Origin: Acanthornis magna
Lineage: Eukaryota > Chordata > Aves > Passeriformes > Acanthizidae
Direction of reading: 5' to 3'
Assembly (NCBI GenBank): GCA_036785705.1
Contig: JAWUZG010000027.1
Coordinates: forward strand, 4,755,501 to 4,819,500
DNA length: 64,000 bases
Shown here: positions 25,363 to 35,649 of the stretch, one piece after another
Layout of the letters: every line of letters begins with the position of its first letter
How positions within the stretch are numbered: the stretch's first letter is position 1
Position numbers and translations under genes: made by a program
The notes under the pieces: model-generated
Database searches by the model: none
What the model was told of the DNA's origin: nothing
What the model saw: the letters and a program-made list of their open reading frames with translations, nothing else

Positions 25363-26262
25363 TTCCATGATGACACTTCCACACTTGGAGCGCTTGCTAT
25401 AGGCAGGAACAGATCTGGTTTCTTTTCAGGGAAGACGATACCAGAGGGGACAGGGACCCACACACATACATTGTCAATCCAGACAAAAGGGGAGGAAAGT
25501 ACCAGGGATTGTCTAAGGTCGTTCATCCAGACAGGAATGGTTCCAATGGCTGAAACATCAAGGCCTCAAAACTGCAGATCAAGTTAAACTTGGAGGGCTT
25601 AAAGATCTTACCATAATTCACAAGATAACATGGAGAATAGTGAAAACTGTTCCAACATCAGCAGGTAATAAATACAAACTAGGTGGGAAGAAAACATTCG
25701 GAGAAGAAAGAAAGGTCAGAGGGAGAGAAAAAGTGGGTACAAAGTAAAAAATTGGATGTTGCAATGTTATGAAAGTCTCAAAGTCATTGTGATATACATT
25801 GAGCCCCCTTGGTTCAATCACTGTACAAAGCTAAGACAGAAGCCAGGGTTTTGAATTCTTTTCAGAAGATGGAGACAATACCTGGGAAATCTTCTGCATA
25901 AATTATGTGAACATGTAGAAGAGTTGGTAGGGGTTTCCCTGAAATGCACAAGGAGAGAAACATAAAAGTGCTATTAGAAGTCTATCAAAATTTTGAATAG
26001 GAATAGATGGGTTAAACTCTAATGAAAATGGAACTTGTAATCACATCTACTGTGGTCAATTGAGCCATGATTCATGTGTTGAAAGGGGTGATAAAACCCT
26101 GTTTCCTGGGGTGTTAATAACTTCCCCCCTCGGAAAAGAGATGCAAAGGGTTCACACTTTGGGCAAAAGACAAGTACAGGATGGGAGAAATTATTTCCGT
26201 CAGAGTGAAAGGAAGGTTAGAAAGAAAGGGAAGAAAAACGAAAATTAAATACAGACACACAG

Positions 26263-26922
26263 TGTATGTTATAAATGGCAAAAGGAGTTGACTTGATTTA
26301 GGGGGGCTGAGAGATTTACTAGAAGATGTTTGTTAAAACAAGGTATATAGCTTTCGTTTTAGGGACTAGGAGGTAGATAATGATTTACAAAGGGCTGCTT
26401 GCTAAAACAATGCATATAGCTTGCTCAATATTTTTGCGCTTGCCAAGCAAAGAGGGAGGATATAAAGAAGATGCCAAACTATCGATAAAGAGAAGGAGCC
26501 GTGACCAGATATTTTACTTCTGAATCCTGAAATCAGCCCGAGCCAGCTTCAAGGTTTGGACCTGGACCAGGGACCCAGGGCATATGTGCAGGGAAGCAGG
26601 GTGAAGAGTTCAACCTGAGGAAGACTTTTCTTACTTCATCTTAAGACCCCTGCCCACGACCACCAGGCAGCACTGCGGAGGCACAAGCGTATTGAAATGA
26701 ACTTTGGGCTCATTATAATACGAAGTGGGAATAGATAATGAATATGTATATAGGCATTGTGTAACTTTGTGCATATGTAACTTGTAACCCAATATAAACT
26801 GGACAGAGCATTTTTGGGGTGCGCACACTTTGGAGGAAAATATTGCCCAGTGCATCCCAGTGCTGGAATAAACATACCTACTTTACAACTTTTCCTTAGT
26901 TGTAGAGTTAATCTGCGCCTCA
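26263..26922 (+). mobile_element. LTR-like element with TATA and AATAAA
   Basis: A TATAAA at 26,461-26,466 and an AATAAA at 26,867-26,872 are spaced as in an LTR. The sequence ends near CGCCTCA. A TG at 26,263 is the likely start, but no target duplication was found and both limits are approximate. The second LTR-like element follows almost at once. Confidence 0.5.
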
Positions 26923-26943
26923 GACTTTTTTGTATTAAAATTG

Positions 26944-27075
26944 TTAATGAGTCAATTACTAAGTTATGCATGTTGTAGTGTTTGTGTAATGTTAATGAGT
27001 AAATTGGTTAATTATGGATGTTACAATGTTTATGATGCATTAATGAGTTGATTGGTTAATTATTTAATAAGTTAT
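26944..27075. repeat. Imperfect tandem repeat of about 45-60 bp in an LTR U3-like region
   Basis: Three degenerate copies begin with TTAATGAGT and include 'aattggttaatta' variants. They lie at the 5' side of the second LTR-like element, where U3 enhancer repeats often occur. Confidence 0.5.
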
Positions 27076-27547
27076 GATATTCTGGTTATTGTTCCCCCTC
27101 CTTTATACCCTCCTTTTATATATAATTATTGATGTTCAATAACTATGATAAGAAACTAGGGACAAAATGGCTGACAAAGAAGAATTTCCAGAAAGTTCTA
27201 TGAGAAATGTCAATCGGGATGCCAGTCAAGGTGAGATCCCGCCCAGTCTCACAACTGAGCATGCTCCATGGGGTGGGGCCAGATCAGGCCACCCCGGATG
27301 GGCGGACAAAGGGGCGGGCTGGGAACATCCGCACCCATGATTGGACCAAAGTATCCAAAGGTATCCAGGCATCTTGACTGACATTCAAAGGGGATAAAAG
27401 CGGCTGCACAGCTGCTGGGAGGTGTGCCTCTGGCCAGACCAGCCGTGCACCCAGTGCAGTCTTTTTATTGTGGGCATCCTAATTGGTTTTGGGCTTTTTT
27501 GTTAATAAACTGTTAAAACTTTGCATTGTGAAGCCTCATTCTTCACA
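26960..27547 (+). mobile_element. Second LTR-like element
   Basis: It has a GC-rich promoter block, ATAAAAG at about 27,394, AATAAA at 27,504-27,509 and a CATTCTTCACA end. That is a clear U3-R-U5 layout on the plus strand. The left boundary is uncertain. No internal viral sequence is attached on either side. Confidence 0.6.
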
Positions 27548-28201
27548 GCGTATGAAGTCTGTTATTTTTTAGGATGTACTTTTATGCAGATATTGCAAAA
27601 TCAGTGCAAAAGTTTATGCTATCATTTTTAGTGCATTAAAGAAAGATAAATCCTAGGTTAGAATTTTGAAAGGTCTTTGATACTAAATCAAACTAAACTT
27701 ATCCATGAAACATTTCACACTGGTGCATTAAAAGAGCTTTGTACAGACAGAGCAGGAGGAAAAGCCCCGAGGCAATGCTTGCTGTGCTGAGGGAGAAGGA
27801 AGAGCTGTGCAGGAGACAAACACCAGCAACAGGAGCCACTCCATCCTGAGCAGTTTGCTGCAGGAATCCCAGTCTGTTGGGGGACAAAAGGCCTGGGGTA
27901 AGAGCAGTGGATGTTTAGCTCTGGAACAGTCTCCAAAATTGATAAAACTACTCTTACTATCACACCAGAGATGCTCCCTCATACTTGCACCTTAGCAAGA
28001 GAAAAGTAGAGCTTTCAACAGCTCCCTTTTGTAAATTTAATCAACCCCATCTGGACACTCCACATGCACATTTTTCCAGCACTCGCCCTCATGTTTCACT
28101 CATGTTCTTTGGCATTCCGGTACTCCAAGGAACTCTCTTAAAGCATGTGGGAGAGAGACTGGAGAACGCAAAGAAAGCTCATTGCTCACCAATGGACCTA
28201 C

Positions 28202-28283
28202 CTTGGACATCAGTGACCTTCAGGATTCTGGGTTTGGTTGATTCAGGCAAGTTCAAGTCAGCATAAAGGACATTTTCTGCCAT
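28202..28283 (-). CDS. Orphan ITIM first exon of a C-type lectin-like receptor
   Basis: An ATG at 28,283 opens a 27-codon exon beginning MAENVLYADLNLPES and ending with one base before GTAGGT. V-L-Y-A-D-L fits the ITIM pattern, and the whole resembles cytoplasmic first exons of KLR, CLEC12 and related genes. The exon length (82 bases) and phase 1 end also agree with that family and with the phase needed by the transmembrane exons in this window. I found no matching transmembrane or lectin exons between here and 14.7 kb on the minus strand. It may be the remnant of a deleted receptor, or a distant alternative first exon of the CLEC2-like gene. Confidence 0.6.
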
Positions 28284-29479
28284 TCTTGTTCCTGCTTCTC
28301 CTTTTTCCCTCCCTCTGCTGTTCTTACAGTGGTGCTCTGGGCTGCATACGATTCAGAGCTCCGTCCCCTCTCTAAGCTTCAGGAGGATGTTCTTGATTTT
28401 TCCAGTCATGCATAAACTTGCAATGAGAAGAGACATCTAATTCATCTTTTGATGGCAGAGTGTTTTATGTTAGTAGCATGGTGAAATGTAAGTTCATGGC
28501 CTTCCTGTGGTCACCTGTGTTGGGAAGTGGTTCTGGCATTAGTGTAGAAAACGTCCATCCAGTTCAATCAAATTTTTCAATTTTTATTGCTGGTCTCCTG
28601 GAGTGAAAAGCACACGATAGCACTAATCCCACAAATTTTACCATAAAAATAGTGCCCCTCTTTCCTGTGGAATATTGCCTACACTGATCAGCAGGTTCTG
28701 CTGTGTCTTGAGGGAGTGCTAACTGTGTGGGCCAGTGCTGTTTGAAGAAGGAAGGTGCAATACCACACTGAGTTGGTGCTTTTGAACTCCATTTGACAAG
28801 GATGGTGCAAATACCACAGGGGGAACTTAAAAGAGGCTTTAGCTCCCCTTAAAAATCCTTTTATGTGTTACTGAGATGCTGCATAACTAATTACTGGAGA
28901 TAGCACACAGGGTAGTTTGTATTGCAATTTCTGAGCACTTAGTCATGCTTTTCAGCATTTAAATGTATACCCATTATTTCTCTGTTGTATTGTGTATTTC
29001 CCACAAAACTATGCTGGGAAGCAGTAAATATCTTCAGTAAATTAAAGATATTTTAATGTGGGTCAGTATGAATAGGACAATGGCCCTATATATCTGGGTT
29101 AATAATTAGATAACTGTGTTAATAATTATGTTGCAATTCATTAGCACCAGTCTGTGTTTGGCTTCCTAAACTCTAGCTTGGGGAATAGGCAACATCTGGC
29201 AGCATTTTCCTAATAACATCCTTCACATTCCCACTTCACTTCTACTCTTTCCAGCTCTATTTACATGTTTCCAAGATCAGTAATGTCCATCTTTTGGCCT
29301 GTGCAATCCCAAAACCAGTATGACCATGTCCAAGAAAGAGAGAAGGAGGGGAAATTTTTTATATGCCAAGGTCTTGTCCAATACTTATGTTGTGCAGCCG
29401 GAGGTCATAGGGTGAAGAATCTTTTGGGGTCAGTTGAGTGAGATGGGTCTCTGGAACTCGTCAAGAAAAACAGTTTGGT

Positions 29480-29700
29480 AAATCTTCAGCTTTTAAAGCG
29501 TTGTAGTGTCTCATCAATGCCAAAGGCAGTCGTGAAGCATGTTGTGTCCATCTGTAACGGAACTGTTTCATTGGAAAATCTCTTCCATTCTTTCCCATCA
29601 ACCACACACACAGACACATGTATTTGCCCAGCATCACAAGCTGCACAGAAATTAAAAAGTGATCCATACACTAACCGTGTGCAATTAGAAGTCACCTAAA
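29480..29700 (-). other. Possible unassigned exon
   Basis: After a weak acceptor near 29,697 the minus strand is open for about 70 codons to a stop near 29,486. It encodes a cysteine-containing sequence with CAACDAGQIHVSVCVVDGKEW. It looks more protein-like than its surroundings but matches no family I can name. It could be a decayed downstream exon of the DOMON gene or chance. Confidence 0.25.
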
Positions 29701-30297
29701 ATAACATAAGTGTCTAAATATGCAGAGTTCTGGAATTGTGAGCATTTGTATGATGGTGAGCTTTGGCAAAGCTTATTTTTGAAAAATCTTTTAACTTCAA
29801 ATACCAGTTTGGGTTGGCTAAGAGTTTAAGTCAGTCAACACCAATCTCAAGCTCTTCCAAGAGAGAAGGACTAAGATTATCCAAATGTTCTGAATTTGCT
29901 AAACGCAATTTTTGCCAAAACACTGCCTTATATTAGGCAAATAAAAAATTGTATCTCCCACACTAGATCTTTTTTTAATGTGGCAAATGAGAGACAGAAT
30001 AGAGCAAGATTTTGAATAGTGCTCTTCAAACACAAGAAAATGTTGAGATTTATATCTCCCCAACCCTTTGGTGGAAAAACACTGTAAGAAAACATCAATG
30101 ACTTCAAAACAGTGCCCCTGAAATGAGCTTTATAAATATGGCTGTATGGATTCATATTTTTCTTTAATTCCTGTTATTAAATACTGTTGTGAGATAAAAC
30201 CCCATCATGCTCAGATCTGACCTGAGGGATGTAGGAATACAGTGTGACATGACAGCAGGTTTTTTTGGGATGTTACTTGAGCAACCCCCTTTCTTAC

Positions 30298-30729
30298 TGT
30301 GATGTCCAGGTCATTGAGGTCACATGTCCAGAGGTGGCATTTGAACACCATGGAGGTCCATTCTTTGTCACTCACAGCAGTAGGACTGTTAAATACCTCA
30401 TTGAAAAGTTTAGCTGCAGTGCTCAACTTTGGGGACGTAACAGAGAAGATTAAGATTTCCTGATATTTTTTACTCCCATCCCTGTTCCTTTCAGTGTTCA
30501 TTTCAAATCCTACTTACCGCTTCCATTAAATTTTGCAGTACCTGCTGTAATACTCCTTCTTGAATTTGTCCATGGATTTGGTCTTTCTGACTACTCCAAA
30601 CAATTCGTCTCTAACTAAGAGGCTCAGTTTGGAAATACAGCTTTTGGTTTCCTTCTGTTTTAAAATATCTGTTGCACTCCTTACTAGAAGATCTAAATTC
30701 AAAGGTAAGTAGTCTGTGAACCAGCTACT
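30298..30729 (-). pseudogene. Possible second-exon remnants of the MOXD/DBH-like gene
   Basis: The segment about 30,430-30,298 encodes WTSMVFKCHLWTCDLNDLDI followed by a GTAAGA donor. DBH/MOXD proteins have a similar 'TCD-x-x-D' block at the end of the DOMON domain, normally in exon 2. A further open stretch after an acceptor at 30,729 starts SSWFTDY, like the Y-F-T-D that follows exon 1 in MOXD. The two pieces do not join in a convincing phase, and no copper-monooxygenase exons follow, so this is more likely a decayed gene than an active one. Confidence 0.35.
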
Positions 30730-31567
30730 CTGAAATAAATAAAATATTTTAAATGCAATATACATTATGAAAGAGGAATGCAGTAAACAGTTGGAAAAGG
30801 ACCCCTCCCTTGAGAAAACAAGCCTTTTTGGCTAGTTTTTCTCCCACTGGACATTATTCAGATAATATTTTTTATGGTTGCAGTGAAGAGAAAAATAAAA
30901 CAAAACCCAACGATGTGAGAGGCTTAGAAAGAAGATTTCAAATAGAAAACCTCACCTAAATACCATTTACAGTAACTGGCATGTCTTTCCCTCCAACAAT
31001 CTGTTCCATGGCTTCAGTGGAAATGCTTTACAGTCAAGCGAATGTGGATTTTTGTGGATTTAATGTGCTTGCTAACTGTGTCCTGACTTAAAATAATAGG
31101 GAGATATTTCCTGATCTATGAGATAGTTGAAAAATATTTTATAAAACTTTTGTGGGACAAAAATTATTTTCTAATATAACCAAAGAATTTCTGCTACCAA
31201 TGCAGAAAAACCCCCATTGTTAATGTTAAACACATCTTCTGAAAATAATGAAATGTTTAATACTTTTGAAACTAAATGCTTCAATTTTTCCTTTCCGGAT
31301 GCTCTTTTAGGAGAAATTAAATGCTTTGGGTTTACCCCAAATCACTTTCTTAGAAATCATTATTAAAAAAATAAGAACAATTTTTTTCCTGCAGTGATTC
31401 ACACCCAAAAGGCCACCCTCTGGGTCACAACCCAAAAAAGATTCCAAAAGTGGGTATGACAAGAATCATTTTGCAACCAGCTGATGACCATAAGGAAGGC
31501 TTGCTACCTCTCTCCCTCCCAAGTTCACCCATTTTAAACAAATGTTGTCACAAATTTAATGCAAAAC

Positions 31568-31838
31568 TGTGGCTTTAGATTCCCCCAAGGATGGCAGAGA
31601 CAATTCAAGCAGACGAACCCAAGATGGCGAAAGGGAAACTTTATTTACAAGAAAGCTCTTTTATATCCATTAATATTCTAGCAACTATTGGTCAGCAAAG
31701 AATCCATCTCCTAAAACCATTAGTCACAGCTAAATAACACCTAATACCAAACACAAAGATTAAGAAAGTAAAAGAATGCAGCTTATCTATGTTCTCTCTG
31801 AGAAAGAACAGAAAGAGTTCTAAAACAGTGCAACTACA
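31568..31838 (-). repeat. 3' LTR of the provirus, 271 bp
   Basis: Pairs with the 5' LTR with the same TG/CA ends, TATA and AATAAA. It is preceded on the minus strand by a polypurine tract. Confidence 0.9.
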
Positions 31839-31840
31839 AT

Positions 31841-31851
31841 TCCCCCTTTTT
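31841..31851 (-). other. Polypurine tract
   Basis: AAAAAGGGGGA on the minus strand, directly before the 3' LTR. This is the standard plus-strand primer of retroviruses. Confidence 0.75.
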
Positions 31852-32150
31852 GTTTTAAAAAAGAAAAGCAAAACAAAGGTATTGCTTGCGGTCCCCATTA
31901 GTTCCCTAAGAAGGGAAAATGAGCTCAGCATAAAGGATCTGCTTGGCAGTGGCCAGCTACCAAGGAGATCCCGAATTAAATACCGATAAGGGGTCTGCCA
32001 GTGGTGGCCAGCCACTGACAGGGCCCAAACCAGCCGCTGATTAAAGGTGGACAGGGAGACTTTCAAGCAATGCCATAAATGATACATCCATCAAAACGTA
32101 GTTCTATTGAAAGTTCTTGATTTTCTGACTCCATAATAAAAGGTAAAAAT

Positions 32151-34800
32151 TCAGTCTCTGCTTGTAGAAGGACCATCTGCCTGATGGTCAGTGTCTTGGT
32201 CATTGTTTTGAGGTTGCCGGTTCTGCTTCTGAAGTTGCAGATCAGGACGAACGCACCTTGCAGGTAGCCACTGCACTCCAGTATCTGTGGAAACGCAAGC
32301 ATACCCACGGCCCCAAGTAATAAGCTCATGGGGGCCTTCCCAGGCGTTAGTGAGTAGGTTTCGAATCCAAACCTTCGCCCGGGGCAAGCGCGACTCGCCC
32401 GATGACTGCAATGAGAGAAAATGGTTCAAAATGACAGGATTATTCGAATTTGGTGGTACAGTGAGATGATTAATTGTATACAAGGCTTTTTCCAGCCGGC
32501 TCTGTGGTGATTCCCCATGCATTCCCCCTTTTTGTTTTTCCAGAACGCGCTTCAGAGTACCATGCGCACGTTCCACGGTCACTTGACCAGTTGGGGAATG
32601 TGGAATACCAAATTTATGGTCCACACCCCATAGGTGCAAGAACTGCTGCGTCTTCTGTGATGCGTAGGCAGGGCCATTGTCGGTTTTCACAGCAGATGGC
32701 ACGCCCAAGACCGAGAAGGCCAATTTCCAATGGGCAAAGACATCACAACCCTTTTCTCCAGTGTGAGCAGTTGCCCACATGGCTGAGGAGAAGGTGTCAA
32801 TAGACACGTGCACATACTTAAATCGGCCAAATTCAGGGATGTGTGTCACATCCGTCTGCCAAACCCCACGCCTCTGGGGTTTACCCCTGATGGCAGAGGT
32901 GCAGCGAGTTCGTGGCAATCAGCACAAGCACTGACAATGTCACGAGCCTCGGTTGGCATCAATTGGAACTGCTTTTGCAGAGTATGTGCACTCTGGTGGA
33001 AGAAATCATGGGAAGGTTTGGCTTGTGCTATCTTGTCAGGCTGAGGCGCCATCCATGCAGGATTGGCTAGCCTATCAGCCCTGGCATTGCCTTCTGTTAT
33101 AAAACCTGGCAATTTGGTGTGGCTCCGAATGTGCAAAATGTAATATGGGTTTGTTCGAGCCTGAATTGCATTCCACAAAGCTTGTAATAATGAAAACAGA
33201 GCCGCATTATTGACTTCCTTTAGAAGTGAACAATCTAGACATTTGGTTATGTCTGCTACATAAGCAGAATCTGTGACCAAATTCAAAGGCACCTGAGAGA
33301 ACCGCTGAAAGGCCAAGGCGACTGCCCTTAGTTCAACCAGTTGGGCAGAGCCTGACTCATGGCTTTTCAGCACCTGCCACTCAGATCCCTCCCTCCAGGT
33401 AACAATGGCTTTTGCTGTTTTCCCAGAACCATCCGTAAAGACGGTGGGTCCGTGCACTGGCACCCGACTGTTCTTTGGTCGCAAGGCAAGGCTAGTTGAA
33501 TTTGCCAATTGTAATGATTTGTGACTGGGCAGGTGATAGGCAATCTGCCCTGAAAAGCTCTACAGTGCACTTTGCAAAGGAGCGCTGTTAGCAAGGCTCC
33601 AAAGATGTCCCTTGTAATTGGGACAATGATGGTCGCAGGATCTGCAGCCATCAACTGCAGACACCGATGACGGCATTTGATTATCAAACACGTGACCAAT
33701 TCGAACAGCGTGGGTGCTGTCTTTTTTGGCTGATGGGGCAGAAAGACCCATTCCAAAACGTGCAGAGGATCGGCCCATTGTTTGTTCCATTGGCTGATGA
33801 TACCTGTGGGATGGAGATCTGGAGCAGTAATAAAAACAGTGATATCAACAGAAGGATCTACTCGATAAACCTGACGAGCAGAAACAGCTTGTTGCACCTC
33901 ATTCAGCACTCGTCATGCCTCCGGGGTCAATTTCGAGGTGAATTCAGATCAGGGTCCCCCTTTAAAATATTAAAGAGCAGGGAAAGTTGTGAGGTGGTTA
34001 GTCCTAAATAAGGACGTAACCAATTAATAGTACCAAGCAACTTCTGGGCATCATTCAGAGTTTTGATAGTGTCTGAAAACTGCACCTCTTGGTGTTGTAC
34101 AGTTTGATCCAAAATTTTGACTCTCAAATATTTCCAAGGAGGCTGTTGTTGAACCTTGTCTGGGGCCACTTGCAACCCATAGGAGTGCAGGGCAGCAAGC
34201 AGTCGAGGCTGTAACCTCTGCAACTCATTCTGGGTGGATGTTGTCACCAGGATATCGTCCATATAATGGTAGCAGAGAGCCTCAGGAAACTGCTTGCAGA
34301 CGCCAGACAAAGCCTGAGCGACATACCATTGACAGATTGTTGGGCTATTTTTCATACCCTGAGGTAACACTTTCCATTGAAATCTCTTTACAGGCTCAGC
34401 ATTGTTAATTGCAGGCACCATAAAGGCAAATTTTGGTCTGTCGTTGGGGTGCAAAGGAATTGTGAAAAAACAACCCTTCAAATCAATGATCAGGATTTCC
34501 CACTCTGTGGGGATCATTGTGGGTGAGGGCATACCAGGCTGCAAGGCTCCCATACTTTCCATCACTGCATTAACTTTCCAAAGATCTTGCAACAATCTCC
34601 ACTTCCCCGATTTTTTCTAAACTACAAAGATGGGGGTATTCCAGGGACTAGTAGAAGGCTCAATGTGTCCCTGTTGCAATTGTTCCTGAACCAGCTGACA
34701 AAGGGCGACTAATTTCTCTTTGGGCAAGGGCCACTGTGGTTCCCATATGGGTGTTTCAGTCAGCCATCACAAGGATAGCGTGTGATATGGTGCGCCCTTG
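32151..34800 (-). pseudogene. pol: Provirus pol: reverse transcriptase, RNase H, integrase, broken
   Basis: Reverse transcriptase has LPQGMKNSP and the catalytic YMDD at 34,254-34,265; a TAG interrupts it near 34,619. Frame changes occur near 33,920 (into the connection domain), near 33,560 (into RNase H) and near 32,880 (inside integrase). RNase H keeps FTDGSG, ELRAV, VTDSAYV and GNARAD. Integrase keeps its H-H-C-C zinc region and the catalytic D, D and E (QTDVTH, KTDNGPAY, VERAHGTLK). Motifs survive, but no full-length enzyme can be made. Pol ends at 32,151 with no env after it. Confidence 0.9.
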
Positions 34801-34816
34801 CGCACAGTGACCCCTA

Positions 34817-35110
34817 TTAAAAATTTGTTCCAATCCGAACTCCCCATGCTGCCAACACATCCCTCCCCCAGAGGTTAAGTGGGGACGAAGTAACATAGGG
34901 CTGGATTACAGCCATGCGACCCTCCGGGTCTTTCACCAACACAGGCCGTTCACTTAAGTGGCTCCATGTGGTTCCTCCTAGTCCCGCAAGAGCTGACCCC
35001 ACAGGGGCTAGAGGCCATGTAGAAGGCCATGAAGAGGAGGAAAGAATTGTTACATCGGCACCCGTGTCTATCAAACCTCGAAGTCGAATTCGACGTGGGC
35101 GGGCTTTTGG
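34817..35110 (-). pseudogene. pro: Provirus protease
   Basis: Contains the aspartic protease signature IDTGADVTIL and, about 60 residues on, LNLWGRDVL, which corresponds to the second conserved G-R-D/N block. It follows the dUTPase-like region and precedes reverse transcriptase, as in betaretroviruses. Confidence 0.8.
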
Positions 35111-35250
35111 CAGGATCAGAGTGCACGTCAGCTGTGGTCTCTGATTAGAGATGTCTGCAGCCCAGCAGATCTACGGAAGGTCTGGAATCCCAGTGTCGCT
35201 GCTTCCACATACTTGCTGCTCTGCCCTGGGAACAGGAGACTCAAAAGGCA

Positions 35251-35646
35251 CTAAATGAGCAATGAGAGTTCTCTCAGGGATTGTGACGGGGGGCTTGGTG
35301 TGGAAACCATAGCATGGATCTGGCCCATAGAATCCCCATCTATAACTTCTGGATGAACAAAGATTCCTTGGTGGGTGACCTCAGGTCTCCCCACCAGGAG
35401 AGCACCATACCCTGGGCTCAGGGGTTCGTGCACATCCAAGGGGTCTCTGTGAAGGCTACCAGAGTCTAGGACGACTGTCCTGGCTGTGTAGACATCGACT
35501 CGGGCTGGCCCTTGGGGGCCGTCTCCACGCTGGCCAAATGGGCCGACACTGGCAACATTGGCCCGGGCTGGCCCTGGGGTGCCACACTGACTGGATAAGC
35601 CAGTGTTTGCAGCCTGTTTTGGGGGAATGTTCGGGATGGAGGGCAA
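35251..35646 (-). pseudogene. Provirus dUTPase-like region
   Basis: An open stretch of 131 codons follows nucleocapsid. Near its end it carries a PEVIDGDSMGQIHAMV block, similar to the G/E-V-I-D-x-D-x-x-G-x-I motif of trimeric dUTPases, preceded by a GALLVGRP segment. In betaretroviruses dUTPase is fused upstream of protease and limits uracil incorporation. The region lacks its own start and sits in a degraded reading context. Confidence 0.65.
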
Positions 35647-35649
35647 GTC

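Noticed and set aside
27715..27890. Minus-strand hydrophobic stretch downstream of the orphan ITIM exon
   Set aside because: Could be a short membrane segment after an AG, but the charge pattern and lack of a proper donor make it unconvincing.
31692..32087. Minus-strand 131-codon frame between integrase and 3' LTR as a possible env or accessory gene
   Set aside because: It runs into the LTR and shows no envelope features such as a signal peptide, furin site or fusion peptide.
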